Assembly: GCF_002794255.1 (NCBI RefSeq)
Contig: NZ_PGGW01000008.1
Location: forward strand, 1-64,000
Source: Streptomyces carminius
Lineage (GTDB): Bacteria > Actinomycetota > Actinomycetes > Streptomycetales > Streptomycetaceae
Length of the DNA stretch: 64,000 bases
Direction of reading: 5' to 3'
Part shown: positions 60,441 through 64,000 of the stretch, piece by piece
How the letters are laid out: every line of letters starts with the position of its first letter
How positions within the stretch are numbered: the first letter of the stretch is position 1
Position numbers and translations under genes: made by a program
The notes under the pieces: model-generated
Told to the model about the DNA's origin: nothing
The model's database searches: none
The model's input: only the letters and a program-made list of their open reading frames with translations

Positions 60441-61940
60441 TTGCCCCGCGCCCACATCGAGCTCGACAGGCAGGCCGTCATCGCCCCTGTCCGGCGCCGC
60501 ACCTTCGGCTCGTTCGTCGAGCACCTCGGCCGCTGCGTGTACACCGGGCTCTACGAGCCGGGACACCCGAGCGCGAACGACGAGGGGTTCCGCATGGACG
60601 TCGTCGAACTCGTCAGGGAGCTCGGCAGCACCACCATCCGCTATCCGGGCGGCAACTTCGTCTCAGGGTTCCGCTGGGAGGACTCCGTCGGCCCGCGCGA
60701 GAAGCGCCCGGTGCGCCGCGACCTCGCCTGGCGCTCGATCGAGTCGAACCAGGTCGGCCTCGACGAGTTCGCCAGGTGGCTCAAGCTCACCGGCTCCGAG
60801 CTGATGCTGGCGGTCAACGTCGCCACCCGAGGCATCCTGCCCGCCCTGGACCTGCTCGAGTACGCCAACCACCCGTCCGGCACGGCCCTGTCGGACCTGC
60901 GCATCGCCAACGGCACGCCGGACCCGCACAACGTGCGCATGTGGTGCCTCGGCAACGAGATGGACGGCCCCTGGCAGACCGGGTTCATGACGGCGGACGA
61001 CTACGGAAAGCTCGCCGCCCGTACCGCCGCCGCGATGAAGCGGGCCGACAAGGACCTCGAACTCGTCGTCTGCGGCTCCTCCGGGTCCGACATGCCGACC
61101 TTCGGCGACTGGGAGCGCACGGTGCTCGAGCACGCTTACGACCATGTCGACTACGTCTCGTGCCACGCGTACTACCAGGAGCACGACGGCGACCTCGGAT
61201 CCTTCCTCGCCTCGGCGACCGACATGGACTACTTCATCGACACCGTCGTCGCGACCGCCGACCACGTGGGGCACAAGAAACGCTCCCACAAGAAGATCGA
61301 CGTCTCCTTCGACGAGTGGAACGTCTGGTACCTCAAGGAACACCAGGAGTCCGAGGAGGCCTACGACGAGTGGCGCCACGCCCCCCGGCAGCTCGAGGAC
61401 ACGTACACGGTGGCGGACGCCGTCGTCGTCGGCAATCTGCTGATGACGCTCCTCAAGCGCAGCGACCGCGTCACCTCGGCATCGCTCGCGCAGCTCGTCA
61501 ACGTGATCGCTCCGATCATGACCGAGCCCGGCGGCCCGGCCTGGCGGCAGACGACCTTCTACCCGTTCTCGATCACGAGCCGGCTCGCGTCCGGCGAGGT
61601 GATCCGGCCCGTGATCGAGGCGCCGGTGTACGAGACGGCGCGCCACGGCGAGGCATCCGTCATCGACGCCGTCGCGACCGCCGACGAGGACCGGGCCGCG
61701 GTCTTCCTCGTCAACCGTGACCTGGCGGAGACCGCGCAGGTCACGATCGACGTGCGCGGCCTCGGCTCGTCACGCATCGACGAGGCGGTCACGCTCGCCG
61801 ACTCCGACGTGTACGCGAAGAACACGCTCGACAAGCAGGACCGGGTGACCCCCGCCGCGAACCCGAGCGCGACACTCGCCGACGGCCTGCTCACCATCGA
61901 GCTGCCGCCGACGTCGTGGACGGCGATCGCCCTCCGGTGA
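60441..61940 (+). CDS. abfA: GH51 alpha-L-arabinofuranosidase
   Basis: A 499-residue cytoplasmic GH51 enzyme removing arabinofuranose from arabinoxylan oligomers. The acid/base is Glu173 in CLGNEMDGPW, the nucleophile Glu292 in SFDEWNVW; FGSFVEHLGRCVYTGLYEP and TTIRYPGGNFVSGF are family signatures. The start is TTG at 60441 with AAAGGA 9 bases upstream. Leucine is mostly CTC and serine often TCG, a different codon style from the rest of the window. Confidence 0.92.
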   Translation: MPRAHIELDRQAVIAPVRRRTFGSFVEHLGRCVYTGLYEPGHPSANDEGFRMDVVELVRELGSTTIRYPGGNFVSGFRWEDSVGPREKRPVRRDLAWRSIESNQVGLDEFARWLKLTGSELMLAVNVATRGILPALDLLEYANHPSGTALSDLRIANGTPDPHNVRMWCLGNEMDGPWQTGFMTADDYGKLAARTAAAMKRADKDLELVVCGSSGSDMPTFGDWERTVLEHAYDHVDYVSCHAYYQEHDGDLGSFLASATDMDYFIDTVVATADHVGHKKRSHKKIDVSFDEWNVWYLKEHQESEEAYDEWRHAPRQLEDTYTVADAVVVGNLLMTLLKRSDRVTSASLAQLVNVIAPIMTEPGGPAWRQTTFYPFSITSRLASGEVIRPVIEAPVYETARHGEASVIDAVATADEDRAAVFLVNRDLAETAQVTIDVRGLGSSRIDEAVTLADSDVYAKNTLDKQDRVTPAANPSATLADGLLTIELPPTSWTAIALR

Positions 61941-63745
61941 GCGACGACACGGAACCCGGCCGGGAGCCGGCCCGCTCCCGGCACGGCGGCCCGGTCCGGA
62001 AACCGCCGGCCTCCGTCGCCGAGCGCCGCGAGGTGGCCTGTGCGCTGCGCGACGGAACACGGCTCCGGACCGTCCTGCTGGTTCCGCACGGGACCGGGCC
62101 GTGGCCGGCCCTGCTGACCCGTCACCCCTATGACGTGACCGGTGACGAACACGACGGGATGCTCGACGTCGGGCGCCTGGCCGCCGCCGGATACCTCGTC
62201 GCGCTCCAGGACGTGCGGGGGCGCTTCGGCTCCGAAGGCGTCTTCGACCCGTGTGCGCAGGAGGTGGCCGACGGCGCCGACGCCGTGGCCTGGCTCGCGG
62301 CACTTCCCGAATGCACCGGCGCCGTCGGAATGTGGGGCGCGTCCTACGCCTCGGAGACCCAGTTCAGCGCTTTTCTGGGGGGCGCCCCGGCGCTGCGGGC
62401 GATCGCTCCCGCCCTGACGCCGGCGATGTCGGCGCTCGACGGTTTCCGGTTTCGCGGCGGGGTGCCGGAGATCGGAAGCACCCTCGCGTGGTCGCACTAC
62501 GCGATCGCCCCGGACCTGATCACGCGCATCGACTCCGCCCGTGAACGGGAGGCCGAGCAGAGGCGGTGGGAGGCGACCGAGCGCGCGATCACGACCCGGG
62601 AGGCGTTCCGGGCCGGCACTCTGCGGGCCCGCCCGGATGCCGATCGGGACGCCGAGTCGATCGTCGTGTGGGGTCTGGACCGGCTGCGGGAGCCGCTCGG
62701 GTCGGCGCGGCACCGCGCCGGGAAGATCGTCGACCGAATCGACGAGATCGACATCCCGGTCCTCCTGACCGGCGGGTGGTTCGACGTCTTCCTCGGGTCG
62801 ACCCTGGAGATCTACCGGCGTCTGCTGCGCCGTGCGAAGGACACCGGTGGGCCGGTGCCCCACCTCCTTGTCGGCCCCTGGACGCATGACAACCTGTCGG
62901 GCCGGACAGCCGGGGTGGACTTCGGGCCGGGAGCGTCCGCCGACGACCTCGGCGGCAGTGGGGACCTCACCGCGCAGCACGTGCGGTGGTTCGACGCCGT
63001 CCTTCGCGCGGGCGCGGCGGACACGCCGCCGGTGCGCGTGTTCCTGATGGGCTCGAACCGGTGGATCGGACTGGAGGAGTTCCCTCCGCGCGACACGCGG
63101 ACGCTCGAGCTGTACCTGAGCGCCGGGGAGTCACTGACGGCCGAGCCGGCCGGGAGCGGTGAACGGCGGCTGACCAGCGATCCGGCATCCCCGGTGCCGA
63201 CGTGCGGCGGCGCGGTGCTCCTCGTCGCGCCGTTCGAGGCGGGACCCGCCGACCAGACGGCGATCGAGTCGCGGCAGGACGTGGTCTCGTGGCGCACCGT
63301 GCCGCTCGCCGAGGAACTCACGGTGCTGGGCGCGGTCCGTGCCGTCGTCCACCTCGCGACCACGGGAACGGACGCGGACGTGGTCGTGCGGCTGTGCGAC
63401 GAACACCCGGACGGCAGCAGCCTCGTCATCGCCGACGGGGTGCAGCGAGGGTCGGCGCGGTCCGTCGACCCGGTCACGGGCCGCGGCGACAGGCGACCCG
63501 TCGAGCCGCATCAGGTGCAGGAGTTCACCGTGGACCTCTGGTCGACGGCACACACGTTCCTGCCGGGCCACCGGGTACGCGTCGACATCGCACCGAGCTC
63601 GTCACCCCGCTGGGATGTCGGATGCAACGCCTTCGACCCGGCCGGGGCGGTCACGGAGCCCGCCGTGGCGGAGTGCACGATCCGCCACGGCGCCGCCCAT
63701 CCGAGCCGCCTCGTCCTGCAGATGGTGGGGACGGCGCCGCGATGA
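61937..63745 (+). CDS. CocE/NonD-family acyl esterase (S15 hydrolase)
   Basis: A 602-residue alpha/beta hydrolase of the X-Pro dipeptidyl-peptidase/cocaine-esterase family. The nucleophile is Ser136 in WGASYASE; the Asp is in LTGGWFDVFLG and the His in GPWTHDNLSG; a C-terminal jelly-roll domain (from about 360) completes it. The GTG start overlaps the GH51 stop by four bases (GTGA), so it is translationally coupled. In this context it may deacylate acetyl or feruloyl xylan fragments, although the family is not typical for that. Confidence 0.85.
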   Translation: MSDDTEPGREPARSRHGGPVRKPPASVAERREVACALRDGTRLRTVLLVPHGTGPWPALLTRHPYDVTGDEHDGMLDVGRLAAAGYLVALQDVRGRFGSEGVFDPCAQEVADGADAVAWLAALPECTGAVGMWGASYASETQFSAFLGGAPALRAIAPALTPAMSALDGFRFRGGVPEIGSTLAWSHYAIAPDLITRIDSAREREAEQRRWEATERAITTREAFRAGTLRARPDADRDAESIVVWGLDRLREPLGSARHRAGKIVDRIDEIDIPVLLTGGWFDVFLGSTLEIYRRLLRRAKDTGGPVPHLLVGPWTHDNLSGRTAGVDFGPGASADDLGGSGDLTAQHVRWFDAVLRAGAADTPPVRVFLMGSNRWIGLEEFPPRDTRTLELYLSAGESLTAEPAGSGERRLTSDPASPVPTCGGAVLLVAPFEAGPADQTAIESRQDVVSWRTVPLAEELTVLGAVRAVVHLATTGTDADVVVRLCDEHPDGSSLVIADGVQRGSARSVDPVTGRGDRRPVEPHQVQEFTVDLWSTAHTFLPGHRVRVDIAPSSSPRWDVGCNAFDPAGAVTEPAVAECTIRHGAAHPSRLVLQMVGTAPR

Positions 63746-63789
63746 GAGCGGGCGCCGCGAAGAGAGCGGTCGGCACACGCCTGCCCGCG

Positions 63790-64000
63790 TCATCGGCGTA
63801 GTGCCGCGGTCGCCGGGGCGGACCCGGTGGAGGCACGGACGACCAGCTCGGTGGCCAGCTCCATGCGGACGGGGGACCGGGCACTGCCGTCCTCTCCCCG
63901 GGAGAGCTCGATCAGCAGCTTGACCGCCGCGGCACCCAGCTCGGTGCTGGGCTGTCTGACGGTCGTCAGCCCGGGGGTGACGTACTGCGCCTCGGGCAGG
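63790..64000 (-). CDS. LacI-family transcriptional regulator, C-terminal part
   Basis: The frame is read from the window end to the stop at 63790. The last 69 codons read YVTPGLTTVRQPSTELGAAA, then VKLLIELSRG and RMELATELVVRASTG, the C-terminal ligand domain of LacI/GalR regulators. The HTH lies beyond the window. Its position beside the xylan cluster, and the perfect TTGCGCAA-core palindrome at the importer promoter, make it the likely xylo-oligosaccharide-responsive repressor (BxlR-like). Confidence 0.85.
   Translation of the reverse strand, partial: LPEAQYVTPGLTTVRQPSTELGAAAVKLLIELSRGEDGSARSPVRMELATELVVRASTGSAPATAALRR

Noticed and set aside
1..64000. rRNA, tRNA or riboswitch genes
   Set aside because: I looked for tRNA-like CCA ends with T-loop motifs and for conserved riboswitch cores and saw none; a tRNAscan/Infernal run would be decisive.

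Overview
The window is typical Streptomyces-type actinobacterial chromosome. GC content is very high, with strong third-position G/C bias in the real genes. Starts include many GTG and some TTG codons, ribosome sites are GGAGG-like, and long GC hairpins serve as terminators. The families (WYL, DUF3040, DUF3224, SpoIIE phosphatase, class F sortase, Tat lipoproteins, sugar ABC importers without their own ATPase) are those of streptomycetes. I saw no rRNA, tRNA or CRISPR array.

Layout. 1-4060: a cut EamA exporter divergent from a LysR regulator, a Rieske lipoprotein and a Beta-family protein. 4416-5653: an overlapping HipA-like kinase/DUF3037 pair. 5836-9387: two SDR reductases behind a recognisable promoter and operator, then a peptide/nickel-type binding lipoprotein. 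9491-15692: uracil-DNA glycosylase; DUF3224 and a WYL regulator sharing a long palindrome; a low-complexity lipoprotein; a TetR/FAD-monooxygenase divergon; a Gfo/Idh/MocA oxidoreductase. 15664-25102: Lnt, a universal stress protein, a phosphoglucomutase/GH65 pair, DUF3040, SpoIIE phosphatase and CapA. 25191-27051: a decayed IS200/IS605 element whose right end supplies the last codons of uppP. 27033-36672: uppP, VTT, spermidine-synthase-like, MFS, an exported-domain protein, gamma carbonic anhydrase, an acyltransferase, a DMT/XRE divergon, YbaK and a small conserved protein. 36671-41712: a mobile-element scar (MITE-like repeat, IS5 remnants) flanking a TetR-controlled redox operon (MDR reductase, F420/NADP-type reductase, Old Yellow Enzyme homologue). 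41894-46373: Excalibur protein, sortase, a conserved hypothetical and a SulP transporter divergent from MerR. 47218-50349: an ArsR-controlled locus of two flavoproteins with three matching operator-like boxes. 50523-54442: membrane-tethered Mrr nuclease, DUF488, a TetR/aldo-keto reductase divergon and a VOC protein. 54956-64000: a xylan/arabinoxylan utilisation cluster.

The last cluster is the clearest pathway. A binding lipoprotein and two permeases import oligosaccharide, with the ATPase presumably supplied elsewhere (MsiK-type). GH39 and GH51 enzymes cleave xylosyl and arabinosyl linkages. A CocE-type esterase could remove acyl groups, and a LacI regulator (cut by the window end) probably reads TTGCGCAA-core palindromes found at both divergent promoters. 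The ars locus is notable because it has an ArsR regulator and two flavoproteins but no efflux pump or arsenate reductase in view. Several genes also share a leaderless layout (a -10 box 6-8 bases before ATG). No wholly new multi-gene system can be demonstrated from sequence alone; the best candidates are the ars flavoprotein locus, the HipA/DUF3037 pair, and the conserved hypothetical at 43102-44481 with a degenerate caspase-like N-terminus.
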